Numbered from the stretch's first letter, positions 36,065 through 45,283 are shown. The stretch: 64,000 nt of DNA from Echinicola jeungdonensis (GCF_030409905.1 NZ_JAUFQT010000001.1:1696001-1760000), one strand, 5' to 3'. Made by a program: numbers and translations. Notes: generated by a model not told the origin, from the letters alone.

Positions 36065-38674
36065 ATGGCCAAGGCGAAGGCAAAAGAAGCGAAAGAAACC
36101 CCATTGATGAAGCAATATAATTCCATTAAGGCCAAACATCCCGGTGCTTTGTTGCTTTTTAGGGTGGGGGATTTCTATGAGACATTTGGGGAGGATGCCG
36201 TTATTGCCAGCAAGGTGCTTGACATCGTGCTTACCAAAAGGGCCAATGGTGCTGCCAGCCATATAGAGCTTGCCGGGTTTCCCCATCATTCCCTGGATAG
36301 TTATTTGCCTAAACTGGTTCGTGCAGGAAACAGGGTGGCCATCTGTGACCAATTGGAGGATCCCAAAGAAGTCAAGGGCATTGTGAAAAGAGGAGTGACT
36401 GAATTGGTAACTCCGGGACTTTCCTTTAATGACAATGTGCTGGACAAGCGTCGTAACAATTATTTGGCTTCTTTGTATTTTGGAAAGCAGAGCTTGGGAA
36501 TAGCTTTTTTGGATCTTTCCACCGGTGAATTTATGTGTGCAGAAGGGAACGAAAGTTATATAGAAAAGCTATTGCAGAGTTTTAGCCCTTCCGAAATTAT
36601 TTACTCTAAAGCCGATAAAGCCAAGGCTGCAGAATTACTTAGGGACAATTATACTACTTTTCATTGTGAGGATTGGGTATTCCAGTACGATTATACCTAC
36701 GAAAGGCTTACAGAGCACTTCCAGACAGCCAATTTAAAAGGTTTTGGAATAGAAACCATGGGCCATGGAATCATTGCTGCCGGAGCGGTGCTTTATTATT
36801 TGGAGGAAACAGAACATAAGGAAGTCAAGCACATTGCTTCCATTTCCCGGATTGCTGAGGAGAAATTTGTATGGCTGGATAAATTCACCATCCGGAACCT
36901 CGAATTGGTTTATCCGCAACAGGATGGCGGAGTGCCCCTGATCCATATTTTGGATCAAACCGTAACTCCAATGGGATCAAGGCAAATGAAAAAGTGGATG
37001 GTTTTGCCATTGAAGGAAAAGGAAATCATCGATGAGCGGCTGAAGGTGGTGGAGTATTTCCATGGTGAAGATGAATTGAGCGAAGAGATCCTTTCCTATT
37101 TGAAACATATTGGGGATTTGGAAAGGTTGATTTCCAAAGTAGCAGTGGGAAGGATCAACCCCCGTGAAATGAACCAGCTCAAAAAGGCCCTTAACAATAC
37201 CCTTCCCATCAAGGATTTGCTCAAAAAACAGAAAAACCAAGCCTTGAAAAAGCTGGGCGATCAGATCAACTCCTGTGAATTTCTTTTGGAAAAAATCGAC
37301 AAGGAATTAAAAGAGGATGCTCCCATGCTGACTCATCAGGGCGGAATGATCAAGGAAGGTGTGGACGAAGAGTTGGATGAATACCGCACCCTGGCAACTT
37401 CCGGTAAGGATTATTTGGTGCAAATTCAGCAGCGGGAAATGGAAAAAACAGGCATCAGCTCCCTTAAAATTGCCTATAACAAGGTATTTGGTTATTATTT
37501 GGAAGTATCCAATACCCATAAAAATAAGGTGCCAGCTGAATGGATCAGAAAGCAAACCCTGGTAAATGCGGAACGCTATATCACCGAAGAGTTGAAGGAA
37601 TATGAGGATAAAATCCTTCATGCAGAAGAAAAAATGGTGGTATTGGAGCAAAAATATTTTATGCTTTTGGTGAAGGATGCGGGGGAATATGTATCCCAGA
37701 TCCAGCAGAATGCCAGGATTTTGGCCACTTTGGATTGTCTGTTGAGTTTTGCACAAGTTGCAGCTGCAAATGGATACTGTAAGCCCAAAGTTTCCGATAC
37801 GGAAACCCTTGAAATCAAAGACGGCAGGCATCCGGTTATCGAAAAGCAACTTCCTGTTGGGGAGGAATATGTGCCCAATGATATTTATCTGGACAACCAA
37901 AGCCAGCAGGTAATGATCATCACCGGGCCCAATATGGCAGGTAAATCTGCTTTGCTCCGACAGACTGCCTTGATCGTTTTGATGGCCCAAATGGGCAGCT
38001 TTGTGCCTGCCTCGTATGCCAGGATTGGGATTATTGATAAAGTATTTACCCGGGTGGGTGCGTCAGATAACCTGTCAAAAGGAGAGTCTACCTTTATGGT
38101 TGAGATGACGGAGACCGCAAGCATTCTCAATAATTTGTCAGATAGGAGCTTGGTATTGATGGATGAAATTGGCCGGGGAACTTCTACCTATGATGGGATT
38201 TCCATTGCCTGGTCTATAGTTGAATATTTGCATAACCATCCCCAGTACAAAGCCAAAACCCTTTTTGCCACCCATTATCATGAATTGAATCAATTGTCTG
38301 AGGATTTCCCTAAGGTTAAGAATTTCAATGTTTCGGTGAAAGAGGTAGGTGACAAGGTGATTTTTATGCGGAAATTGAAGCCAGGGGGAAGTGAGCACAG
38401 CTTTGGTATCCATGTGGCCCAAATGGCAGGGATGCCCAACCCAGTGGTTTTGAGGGCAGCAGAAATTATGGGTCATTTGGAAAAGGACAAAGACCTTCAC
38501 CAGCAACAGGAAAGGGTGAAGGATTTGCCCAAAAACAATTTCCAGTTGAGCCTATTTGAGATGGATCCCAAATTTAAGGAAGCCCAGGAAATTTTGAATG
38601 CCATAGATATCAACACCATTTCCCCTGTAGAAGCCTTATTGAAGCTCAATGATATTAAAAAGAAATTAGAATAG
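36065..38674 (+). CDS. mutS: DNA mismatch repair protein MutS
   Basis: An 869-residue MutS. The mismatch-recognition motif DFYETFGEDA is near residue 37. Connector and lever domains follow, then the ATPase with Walker A GPNMAGKSALLRQ near residue 622, ESTFMVEM, Walker B LVLMDEIGRGTSTYDG and TLFATHYHEL. A lysine-rich N-terminal extension (MAKAKAKEAKE) is present. Length is as usual for the family. Confidence 0.97.
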   Translation: MAKAKAKEAKETPLMKQYNSIKAKHPGALLLFRVGDFYETFGEDAVIASKVLDIVLTKRANGAASHIELAGFPHHSLDSYLPKLVRAGNRVAICDQLEDPKEVKGIVKRGVTELVTPGLSFNDNVLDKRRNNYLASLYFGKQSLGIAFLDLSTGEFMCAEGNESYIEKLLQSFSPSEIIYSKADKAKAAELLRDNYTTFHCEDWVFQYDYTYERLTEHFQTANLKGFGIETMGHGIIAAGAVLYYLEETEHKEVKHIASISRIAEEKFVWLDKFTIRNLELVYPQQDGGVPLIHILDQTVTPMGSRQMKKWMVLPLKEKEIIDERLKVVEYFHGEDELSEEILSYLKHIGDLERLISKVAVGRINPREMNQLKKALNNTLPIKDLLKKQKNQALKKLGDQINSCEFLLEKIDKELKEDAPMLTHQGGMIKEGVDEELDEYRTLATSGKDYLVQIQQREMEKTGISSLKIAYNKVFGYYLEVSNTHKNKVPAEWIRKQTLVNAERYITEELKEYEDKILHAEEKMVVLEQKYFMLLVKDAGEYVSQIQQNARILATLDCLLSFAQVAAANGYCKPKVSDTETLEIKDGRHPVIEKQLPVGEEYVPNDIYLDNQSQQVMIITGPNMAGKSALLRQTALIVLMAQMGSFVPASYARIGIIDKVFTRVGASDNLSKGESTFMVEMTETASILNNLSDRSLVLMDEIGRGTSTYDGISIAWSIVEYLHNHPQYKAKTLFATHYHELNQLSEDFPKVKNFNVSVKEVGDKVIFMRKLKPGGSEHSFGIHVAQMAGMPNPVVLRAAEIMGHLEKDKDLHQQQERVKDLPKNNFQLSLFEMDPKFKEAQEILNAIDINTISPVEALLKLNDIKKKLE

Positions 38675-38745
38675 AAATTAAATTGAAAATCAGCGAGGTA
38701 GGGTTATTAGCGGTATTTGTAATGAAAAAAATATTTGGGGAGGCC

Positions 38746-38775
38746 TTGCGGATTAAAAAATCCTGTTTACATTTG
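38746..38775 (+). promoter_or_regulatory. Promoter of tRNA-Gly
   Basis: TTG at 38746-38748 and TACATTTG at 38768-38775, spacer 19, 49 bp before the tRNA; a good match to the Bacteroidota consensus. Confidence 0.7.
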
Positions 38776-38824
38776 CACTCACAATACGGGAACAAACGGT
38801 CCCAAAAACATTAAATTCAAATAA

Positions 38825-38897
<73 letters not shown>

Positions 38898-38901
38898 CTC
38901 G

Positions 38902-38928
38902 AAGCCCTTGGAAGAAGGGCTTTCTTAT
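38902..38928 (+). terminator. Terminator after tRNA-Gly
   Basis: AAGCCCTT (38902-38909) pairs with AAGGGCTT (38915-38922), loop GGAAG, then T-rich TTTCTTATTT. Confidence 0.75.
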
Positions 38929-39040
38929 TTCTGGAAAAAATTAATTCCATTTATAAGAAATAAACTTTTATATTGCCATGGCAAAAACTCTTGTAGGGTG
39001 GAGCTATGAAAAACTTTACTTCTATTCCCAAATAGAAGAA

Positions 39041-39125
39041 GCCGGGATGGTGGAATTGGTAGACACGCAAGACTTAAAATCTTGTGGGCGCTTAGCCCGT
39101 GCGGGTTCAAGTCCCGCTCCTGGTA
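39041..39125 (+). tRNA. tRNA-Leu (anticodon TAA)
   Basis: 85-nt class II tRNA. Acceptor GCCGGGA pairs with TCCTGGT. The D-arm is GTG GAATTGGTAGA CAC. Anticodon loop CTTAAAA gives TAA. The long variable arm contains GGGCGCTTAGCCC, and the T-arm is GCGGG TTCAAGT CCCGC. Discriminator A; no encoded CCA. Confidence 0.97.
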
Positions 39126-39128
39126 CAG

Positions 39129-39154
39129 AAGCCTCGCATTTGCGGGGCTTTTTG
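39129..39154 (+). terminator. Terminator after tRNA-Leu
   Basis: AAGCCTCGC (39129-39137) pairs with GCGGGGCTT (39142-39150, one T-G wobble), then TTT. Confidence 0.75.
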
Positions 39155-39182
39155 TATTTTGTGGGATTGGTATCAGGGGCAA

Positions 39183-39493
39183 GCTTAAATTTCAAATAAA
39201 TGCCCTAGGTATTCGAAAAAATTTGCAAGGCCAAAGGTTAATAGCACAAAGTCCACGTTAGGAGCCCTATTTCTACCCTATGGAAAATTGAGCCCATCAG
39301 TTCAAAATTATCAATCTTTTTGCTTCCACTCTTAGAACTTTCAGAGTTCTAATCCTTTTCCAGTCATAACTAATATTGACCAAGTAACTTATTTATTTTC
39401 TGGATAAAGGGTAATTTGTTTTGGAATCAAAGAAAATCCAGGATATTGTTAGCCTAATTATTATTTATTGAAAATCAATTTAATCTTTCAAAT
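39183..39493. other. Gene-free stretch before the GH43 gene
   Basis: No coding sequence is seen. It contains a palindromic hairpin, TTAGAACT (39332-39339) facing AGTTCTAA (39345-39352) around TTCAG, of the same style as the REP-like units elsewhere in the window. The GH43 promoter must lie in its last 100 bases, but no clear TAnnTTTG is visible. Confidence 0.4.
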
Positions 39494-40495
39494 ATGTGGT
39501 CTAAAAAACTTTTATGGGTTTCGGTGTTTATACTTGGGTGTATTTTTTCGGCATTTTCGCAAAATAGGCAAAGGCCAATTAGAAAAGATGTGCCTTTGGG
39601 TGAAATCCGTTTGAGTGATCCTTGTATCCTGTCCGACAAAAAAACTTCCATATATTATATGACGGGAACTGGAGGGATGATGTGGAAAAGTAAGGATTTG
39701 AAAAAGTGGTCAGGTCCATTTAAGGTGATTGATATTGACCCTCAGTCCTGGATGGGGGAAAGGCCGCATATTTGGGCTGCTGAGCTCCATCATTATAAGG
39801 GCAAGTACTATTATTTTGCCACTTTTACCAATCCCAAAACTAACATCGATACGGTTGAGGAAAGGATCATAAAACGGCGAGCCAGCCATATTTTAGTAAG
39901 TGATCAACCGGATGGACCTTATGAGCCAGTTTCAGAATCCAATTATCTCCCTGCTGAATTATCCACTTTGGATGGAACTTTCTGGGAAGGTAAAGATGGA
40001 AAGCCATATATGATATACTGTCATGAATGGATCCAAAATGGTGATGGTACCATGGAGATGATAGAACTGAGTGCTGACCTGAGTCGCTCTATTGGGGATG
40101 GAAAGCTGCTTTTCCGTGCTAGTGATTCTCCTTGGAGCAGGAGGGAAGTTGATGGGAAGGTCATTCCCAATCAGGTTACAGACGGACCATATTTGTTCAG
40201 AACAGGTACCGGCAGATTGGGCATGATCTGGACCAGCTGGGTCTATGATGTGTATACACAAGGGGTGGCTTATTCCAAAAGTGGTCAACTGGAAGGCCCA
40301 TGGGTACAGGAAGAAGCCCCCATTACTCCTCCCAATTTTGGGCATGGGATGCTTTTTCAAACTTTGGAAGGAAAATGGCTTATGTCAGTACATAGTCATA
40401 AAAGCATAGATGGAAGGTTTTACAGATATCCTAATTTGTTTGAGGTGGACCTTTCCGGTGATAAGTTGGTTGTAGGTGACCGTTATGAACCCTAA
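39494..40495 (+). CDS. Exported glycoside hydrolase, family 43-like
   Basis: A 333-residue secreted protein (signal peptide to about 22, ending FSQ) with the five-bladed beta-propeller pattern of GH43/GH117. Candidate catalytic residues are D42 in LSDPCIL (general base), D in LDGTFWEGKDGKPYM (pKa modulator) and a glutamate in TMEMIELS (general acid). The usual arabinan/xylan activity is by family; the true substrate is not predictable. It stands alone, without SusCD neighbours. Confidence 0.82.
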   Translation: MWSKKLLWVSVFILGCIFSAFSQNRQRPIRKDVPLGEIRLSDPCILSDKKTSIYYMTGTGGMMWKSKDLKKWSGPFKVIDIDPQSWMGERPHIWAAELHHYKGKYYYFATFTNPKTNIDTVEERIIKRRASHILVSDQPDGPYEPVSESNYLPAELSTLDGTFWEGKDGKPYMIYCHEWIQNGDGTMEMIELSADLSRSIGDGKLLFRASDSPWSRREVDGKVIPNQVTDGPYLFRTGTGRLGMIWTSWVYDVYTQGVAYSKSGQLEGPWVQEEAPITPPNFGHGMLFQTLEGKWLMSVHSHKSIDGRFYRYPNLFEVDLSGDKLVVGDRYEP

Positions 40496-41132
40496 GGTTT
40501 AGGAATTCCTGTGGTCTTCTGGTTATGTGAAATTGTGCTATTCGGTATGTTCAATCCCGAATACACGGAAAATAGGATTTAAGTTAAAAGGAAAATGATG
40601 TTGTGGCTTATTTTCATCGCCAAAGCTTTTGGGATTAATGTCACCTCCCTCTTCCTATTTTCCAATCTTTTCCAATGAAAAGTGCCAAAGGCCGGTAATA
40701 GCGTTTCCTGAGGATTCATTCCTTGGGAAAGAGCTTTCAACACTTTAAATGAGTTTCATTGGACGGGCTGATTTTATCTGTATTCCAGTCTCTAAATTTC
40801 TCAAAATAAAGAGCAATTATCAGCCATAATATGAACCATACCTAGGGCATTTTTGCTTGAATTCTTCATTCCGTTAAGTGGATTAAAACCTGTCCTTACC
40901 ATATTTTCCATTCCTAGCAACATTTTTTATAATCAACTTAACTTGCCAAACTACACAGGACAAAAAAATCTGATCCAATATTAACCTACTTTTCTTCCTG
41001 AATACTAGCGTTTTACAGAATTGTTAAAAATGAAATCCAGCCTAATATATTTTATCTAATATTGCTGATTTGATTTTATTATCGTGTTAATATTAAATTT
41101 ACTGTAAAAAGTAAATTTATTTGTTGTGATAT
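40496..41132. other. Long gene-free A+T-rich region
   Basis: About 640 bases with stops in all frames and no plausible start-stop pair with family character. No tRNA, obvious repeat or riboswitch was recognised. The promoter of the tRNA-like RNA begins at its right end. Confidence 0.5.
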
Positions 41133-41163
41133 TTGCAACAAAAGTAAGTATGTATTACGTTTG
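41133..41163 (+). promoter_or_regulatory. Promoter of the tRNA-like RNA
   Basis: TTG (41133-41135), 20-nt spacer, TACGTTTG (41156-41163): a full Bacteroidota-type promoter. The expected start is near 41170, about 35 bp before the folded RNA. Confidence 0.65.
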
Positions 41164-41203
41164 TAATATAAAGCAAAGCGAAAAGCGCTTAAAAGCTTAC
41201 ATA

Positions 41204-41327
41204 CTGTAGGGTGTTGAAACTGGCAGACATGCCCTCCGGTCTCGGGGGTGGGGAATCCAGGAAAAAGCAAATATCGAGCTCGTGTTTGCCTAACTGCTCC
41301 GTGGAGGTTCGAATCCTTCCCCTACAG
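41204..41327 (+). tRNA. tRNA-Leu-like RNA with atypical anticodon loop and 54-nt variable region
   Basis: CTGTAGGG (41204-41211) pairs with CCCTACAG (41320-41327). The segment 41212-41232 matches the D-arm of the tRNA-Leu at 39041 at 15 of 21 positions, including AA-N-TGG-N-AGACA. The anticodon stem CCCTC (41232-41236) with GGGGG (41244-41248) closes the loop CGGTCTC, which has G, not T, at position 33; the triplet in anticodon position is GTC. A 54-nt variable region (41249-41302) contains a 7-bp stem, GCAAATA/TGTTTGC. The T-arm GGAGG TTCGAAT CCTTC is intact. It has its own promoter and terminator. Either a specialised or non-decoding tRNA-like RNA or a decayed tRNA. Confidence 0.7.
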
Positions 41328-41358
41328 CAGGTTATTTTGGGTTTATTGTTAATTGACT

Positions 41359-41389
41359 AAAGCTATGGGTTCTGTTCATAGCTTTTTTT
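41359..41389 (+). terminator. Terminator of the tRNA-like RNA
   Basis: AAAGCTATG (41359-41367) pairs with CATAGCTTT (41377-41385) around a 9-nt loop, then a run of T to 41389. Strong intrinsic terminator. Confidence 0.88.
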
Positions 41390-41756
41390 GCTTAAAACTT
41401 AGACCATAAAGGGGCATTGTTCACATAGATAGAATAAGCTAATCTAGATTTGGCCCGCATTCGGTATTTGCATTTCCGGATCCCTCATTAATTGTATCTG
41501 CAATTCTGGGTAGTGATTTTTTAACCAGTTAACGATTTGGCATTATAACTACGGGGGCAGGGTATCTTCCAATTTTACAATCTTATAATTTCCACTTTTT
41601 CTTAAAATATTAAGGGGTTATGCTTTACTTCCAAAATGATTTTACAATTTCAGAATTAATTATCTGGTATTGAATTTTATGATTGAATTGGCCATATTGA
41701 TAACTTATGGCACCTTATTCAAGGGCTTTTATATTTTTACACCAAACAATGAAATT
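41390..41756. other. Gene-free leader before a lipoprotein gene
   Basis: About 370 bases. An open frame reaches back to ATG 41670, but the residues before 41757 lack lipoprotein character, so I treat them as untranslated. No repeat or RNA structure was recognised. Confidence 0.4.
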
Positions 41757-42605
41757 ATGAAAAGTGAAAAATCAAAAAATGGATTGTATTCCCATTTCCG
41801 CTTGAAAAGCAGTATGAGCTTTTTGATGGCTTTATTGGTATTTGTTTTTTCTTGTAGTGAAAGTGATGACGGTCAGATGCAAGGCCCTGAACCGGTTATG
41901 CCACCAGAGACCAGTATGGCTCCGGATATGAGTATGTTTGATGACGAGGGAGGCGAAGAGAATCGGGTCAATACCATCCAAAACTGGGCCTATGCTGCTA
42001 TCAATGTAGGTGTTTATTCTTCCATATTATATTCCCATTTAATTGTTCCGGTAAGGGCATTTAAAGTGACTATCAACCAAGAGGCCCATTTTAATGAGGA
42101 TGCAGGACTTTGGGTTTGGGAAAAAAGCTTTGAAGTTCCTTCCAGAGGTACTTTTTCCGTAAGGCTTACTGCAGAAGTAGATGGAACCGATGTCAGTTGG
42201 ACAGGCTATGTGTCCAAATCCGGGGTATTTGAAAATTTTGTTTGGTTTGACGGAACTTCCAAGCTTAATGGAGAATCTGGAAAATGGAACCTTTATGAAA
42301 GCCCTGAAAATCCTGAAGCTTGGTTGTCAAACTCCTGGGAAATTGACCGGGAAGTAGGAAATGGAAATACTAGCTTTACAGTGGAAAAAGAAGGAAACCA
42401 TCAGGGAAGCTCAATTACTTATTCCATTGAGAAAGGAGCAGATTATGACAGAACGGTTTTGATCAATGATGTGAGTAATTCCAATTTGGTCGAGGTGCAG
42501 TGGAACAAAGAATCTAAGTTCGGTCGGGTTAAAAGTGAGGCAAAATACGGCGATGAAATGTATCACTGTTGGGATGAACAGTTACAGGATTCGGAATGTC
42601 CATAA
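41757..42605 (+). CDS. Lipoprotein of unknown function
   Basis: A 282-residue lipoprotein from ATG 41757, chosen because it gives a basic n-region, a hydrophobic stretch (SFLMALLVFVF) and lipobox VFSC. A methionine- and proline-rich acidic linker (about 35-70) follows, and then a beta-rich domain with many tryptophans and aromatic residues in a repeating strand pattern. Similar exported proteins are common in Bacteroidota and have no established role; I recognise no named domain. Single gene, followed by a strong terminator. Confidence 0.7.
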   Translation: MKSEKSKNGLYSHFRLKSSMSFLMALLVFVFSCSESDDGQMQGPEPVMPPETSMAPDMSMFDDEGGEENRVNTIQNWAYAAINVGVYSSILYSHLIVPVRAFKVTINQEAHFNEDAGLWVWEKSFEVPSRGTFSVRLTAEVDGTDVSWTGYVSKSGVFENFVWFDGTSKLNGESGKWNLYESPENPEAWLSNSWEIDREVGNGNTSFTVEKEGNHQGSSITYSIEKGADYDRTVLINDVSNSNLVEVQWNKESKFGRVKSEAKYGDEMYHCWDEQLQDSECP

Positions 42606-42624
42606 AAAAATAAGAAAATTGAAT

Positions 42625-42656
42625 AAAGCCGGCAAAGGACAATTGCCGGCTTTTTT
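42625..42656 (+). terminator. Terminator, probably bidirectional
   Basis: AAAGCCGGCAA (42625-42635) pairs with TTGCCGGCTTT (42643-42653), loop AGGACAA, T-run after. It lies between the convergent lipoprotein and arsS genes. Confidence 0.88.
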
Positions 42657-42661
42657 ATGTT

Positions 42662-43717
42662 TTAGATTGTACTTCCTCCGCAACTGGATCCTGCACCAGC
42701 GGTGCAACCAAAACAGTGCTGGTTGACTACAATATTCCTTTGGCTTAATTCATTTTGTTCCCATTCTTTAATATGGCGACTATTTTTTGAGTCCACTTTT
42801 AAATCTAACATCTGGTTAAAGTCACAGTCGTACAAATAACCATCCCAACCCACCGATATGGTATTCCTGCACATGACATTTTGGGCAGCCATAGGATTAA
42901 AGGATTGGATCAACTTGTCCATATAATCTTCATAATTCCCAGAACGGACCAAGTAATCCAAAAAACGGCTTATGGGCAGATTGGTAATTGTGAAAAGTGA
43001 ATTAAAATCTACTCCAGTGGCTTGCTTTAGCTTTTTTTTAAATTGCTCCTCCAAAGATGATTGATCAGGAGGTAAAAAAGCCCCTGTGGGGTTATAAATC
43101 AGGTTGAGTTCAAGGCCACTGTTTCCAAGGCCGTATCCTACCTTATTTAGCATTTTTAAGGCCTCAATAGACTTATTAAAAACACCTTCCCCTCTTTGGG
43201 CATCTGTTTTCCGAGCATTAAAATAAGGTAGGGAGGAAACTACTTCCAGCTGATGTTTTTTAAAAAAATCCGGCAAATCATAGTATTTTGGATTGGCCAA
43301 AATAATGGTAAGGTTACTGCGGACAATGATATGGGTATCACGCTTAATTTTTCTTATTTCCTCCACAAACCAACGAAAATTGGGGTTCATTTCAGGCGCC
43401 CCTCCAGTTAAGTCAATGGTCTGAATATCCTGTTTTTTGATTACTTCCAAACACTGTTTCATGACATCCCTGTCCATTATTTCTTTCCGGTCCGGCCCGG
43501 CATCTACATGGCAATGTTTACAGACTTGATTGCACATTTTTCCCAAATTAATCTGAAGAATTTCTATTTGGGTAGGTTTCAGTGGATATAAGTCTGCAGA
43601 TTTGAGTTTGCTGGAAAAGGCCGTTTCTTCCTTCCCTGTTGGAATAGAGCTTTGAAGGAACTTGAGTTCGTATTTGGAATTGGAAAAGGGGTTGTTTTGT
43701 GCCTTGAGTGATTTCAT
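42662..43717 (-). CDS. arsS: Arsenosugar biosynthesis radical SAM protein ArsS
   Basis: A 351-residue radical SAM enzyme. The cluster motif CNQVCKHC is near residue 62, TIDLTGGAPEMNP near 100, and a cysteine-rich C-terminus ends CFGCTAGAGSSCGGS. This pattern with the C-terminal DUF3641 part is that of ArsS, proposed to make arsenosugars with dimethylarsenate. Its start overlaps the stop of the upstream peroxidase-like gene by one base (TAATG), implying coupled translation. ArsM is not adjacent. Confidence 0.88.
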   Translation of the reverse strand: MKSLKAQNNPFSNSKYELKFLQSSIPTGKEETAFSSKLKSADLYPLKPTQIEILQINLGKMCNQVCKHCHVDAGPDRKEIMDRDVMKQCLEVIKKQDIQTIDLTGGAPEMNPNFRWFVEEIRKIKRDTHIIVRSNLTIILANPKYYDLPDFFKKHQLEVVSSLPYFNARKTDAQRGEGVFNKSIEALKMLNKVGYGLGNSGLELNLIYNPTGAFLPPDQSSLEEQFKKKLKQATGVDFNSLFTITNLPISRFLDYLVRSGNYEDYMDKLIQSFNPMAAQNVMCRNTISVGWDGYLYDCDFNQMLDLKVDSKNSRHIKEWEQNELSQRNIVVNQHCFGCTAGAGSSCGGSTI

Positions 43718-44049
43718 TACATGGATATTTCTTTCACTTTATTCATCATTTGGGTGCCATGTACCAAACTAGCCCCTCCTCTAATGGCCGCTGCCACATG
43801 AACGGCTTCCATGATTTGTTCTTCGTCACAGCCTTTTTCCAGGGTGTCAGTAGTATAGGCATCAATGCAATAGGGGCATTGCAGGGCATGGGAAACCGCA
43901 AGTGCGATGAGGGACTTTTCACGGGCGGTCAGCGCCCCTTCCTTAAAAACTTCTCCATAATAGTCGAAAAATTTATCGGCAAGTGTTTTTTGGAATTCCC
44001 CTATTTTGCCAAAATTTTTAAGGTCTTCTGGATTATAATATGTTTTCAT
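43717..44049 (-). CDS. Arsenosugar biosynthesis-associated peroxidase-like (CMD family)
   Basis: A 110-residue carboxymuconolactone-decarboxylase/AhpD-fold protein with the redox pair CPYCIDAYTTD near residue 58 and EQIMEAVHVAAAIRGGASL. Together with arsS this is the standard Bacteroidota pair. It may reduce peroxide or regenerate thiols for the pathway, which is inference. Confidence 0.85.
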   Translation of the reverse strand: MKTYYNPEDLKNFGKIGEFQKTLADKFFDYYGEVFKEGALTAREKSLIALAVSHALQCPYCIDAYTTDTLEKGCDEEQIMEAVHVAAAIRGGASLVHGTQMMNKVKEISM

Positions 44050-44265
44050 AGGTTATGAATTAAACTTATGTGAAAATATGGTTGAGTTGCTAAATTAAGT
44101 GCTTTTTAAAGATAGCTTTTTCAGCGTGAAAACGAATGGATAGTCCAATTGTTTGTTTTTATTTAGCCTTTGCACAGAACTTAGGGAGCATACTTTTTTG
44201 ATGAATATAAAATCTGGCGTAAAAACTAAGATTAACTTTTGGTTATAGGTAGCGTTTATTGAAGT

Positions 44266-44412
44266 ATGAAAAAGAAAAAGATCAAAAATGATAAAAAACA
44301 GGAAACCGAAGATTGGGACTTTTCAGAAGGATTTGGAGGCTTGCCAAATGATGCCGATCTAATGAAAAATGTAGGTTGTGCCAGTAGGAGGAAAAAGAAA
44401 AAGGATGGCTAA
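44266..44412 (+). CDS. 48-residue highly basic protein
   Basis: A short open frame (MKKKKIKNDKK..., DWDFSEGFGGLPNDADL, MKNVGCASRRKKKKDG). Lysine clusters at both ends enclose an acidic-aromatic centre. The composition, a good ATG and an intrinsic terminator that begins inside its last codons make it a probable real gene. I know no assigned function; nucleic-acid or ribosome contact would fit the charge pattern. The flanking genes are arsS/CMD (divergent) and MscS (convergent). Confidence 0.65.
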   Translation: MKKKKIKNDKKQETEDWDFSEGFGGLPNDADLMKNVGCASRRKKKKDG

Positions 44413-44430
44413 ATCAGCCATCCTTTTTTT
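44401..44430 (+). terminator. Terminator overlapping the 48-residue gene's stop
   Basis: AAGGATGGCT (44401-44410) pairs with AGCCATCCTT (44416-44425), loop AAATC, then T-run to 44430. Confidence 0.88.
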
Positions 44431-44437
44431 GTGAATA

Positions 44438-45283
44438 TTAAGCTGGTTTCCCTTCAGGGTAATGATGGATAATATCTCTTTGTGGGAATGGTATTTCGAT
44501 ATCATTGGCCTCAAAGGCTTCCTTCATGGCTTCCATATTATCAAAATAGACCGGCCATAAATTAGCCGCATCTGTCCAAACCCGGATAGAAAGGTCAAGA
44601 GAGCTTTCCCCGAAGGAACTGAAAAATACTACAGGAGCAGGATCTTGGTGGATCCTTTCATCTTTTTCAAATACCCCAAGGATAATTTCCCTCACTTTTT
44701 TTAGGTCGGTTCCATAGGCAACCCCTACGCTAAATTCTGCTCTTCGGGTAGGTTTATTGGACATATTAATAATGTCCGAATTGGCCAATCCACCATTGGG
44801 AATGATAATATCTTTATTGTCGAATGATTTCATTTTGGTATACAAAATGTCAATGGTTTCCACGACACCCAAATGACCTTTTCCTTCGATTACATCTCCC
44901 ACTTTGAAGGGTTTAAAAAGCAATATCAAAACCCCGCCTGCAAAATTGGCCAGGGAACCCTGCAAAGCCAGACCAATGGCCAAACCTGCGGCACCTATTA
45001 TGGCCACAAAAGAGGTAAGTGGAATTCCCAATTGATAACCAATGGTTAAGAATAAAAGGATGTAAAGAATGGCACTTATAATACTGGATAAAAAATGGCT
45101 TAAGGATTTATCGGCGTCTTTTCTTTTATCCAGAACCTCTTGAAAAGCCCCCAATATCTTTTTGATGATAAAAGCACCAACAAGATAAATGATAATTGCA
45201 TACAGGAGGTTTGGAACAATTCTCCATAGTAATTCTACCCCTTGATCGTAGATGGTTTGTAAAGTTTCTGCGTTGATGTCCAT
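44438..45283 (-). CDS. Small-conductance mechanosensitive channel (MscS family)
   Basis: A 281-residue inner-membrane channel. Three N-terminal membrane segments lie at about 18-45, 65-85 and 88-125. The pore helix carries GLALQGSLANFAGGVLILL, followed by the beta domain FKVGDVIEGKGHLGVVETI and a C-terminal alpha/beta domain. Length and pattern match the E. coli MscS core. It releases solutes on hypo-osmotic shock. Confidence 0.93.
   Translation of the reverse strand: MDINAETLQTIYDQGVELLWRIVPNLLYAIIIYLVGAFIIKKILGAFQEVLDKRKDADKSLSHFLSSIISAILYILLFLTIGYQLGIPLTSFVAIIGAAGLAIGLALQGSLANFAGGVLILLFKPFKVGDVIEGKGHLGVVETIDILYTKMKSFDNKDIIIPNGGLANSDIINMSNKPTRRAEFSVGVAYGTDLKKVREIILGVFEKDERIHQDPAPVVFFSSFGESSLDLSIRVWTDAANLWPVYFDNMEAMKEAFEANDIEIPFPQRDIIHHYPEGKPA

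Noticed and set aside
38978..39199. 73-codon frame through tRNA-Leu
   Set aside because: It covers the tRNA gene and its terminator, so it is not a protein gene.
41205..41327. Selenocysteine tRNA
   Set aside because: The 8-bp acceptor and long arm fit, but the anticodon is not TCA and no selenoprotein or SelA/B gene is seen.
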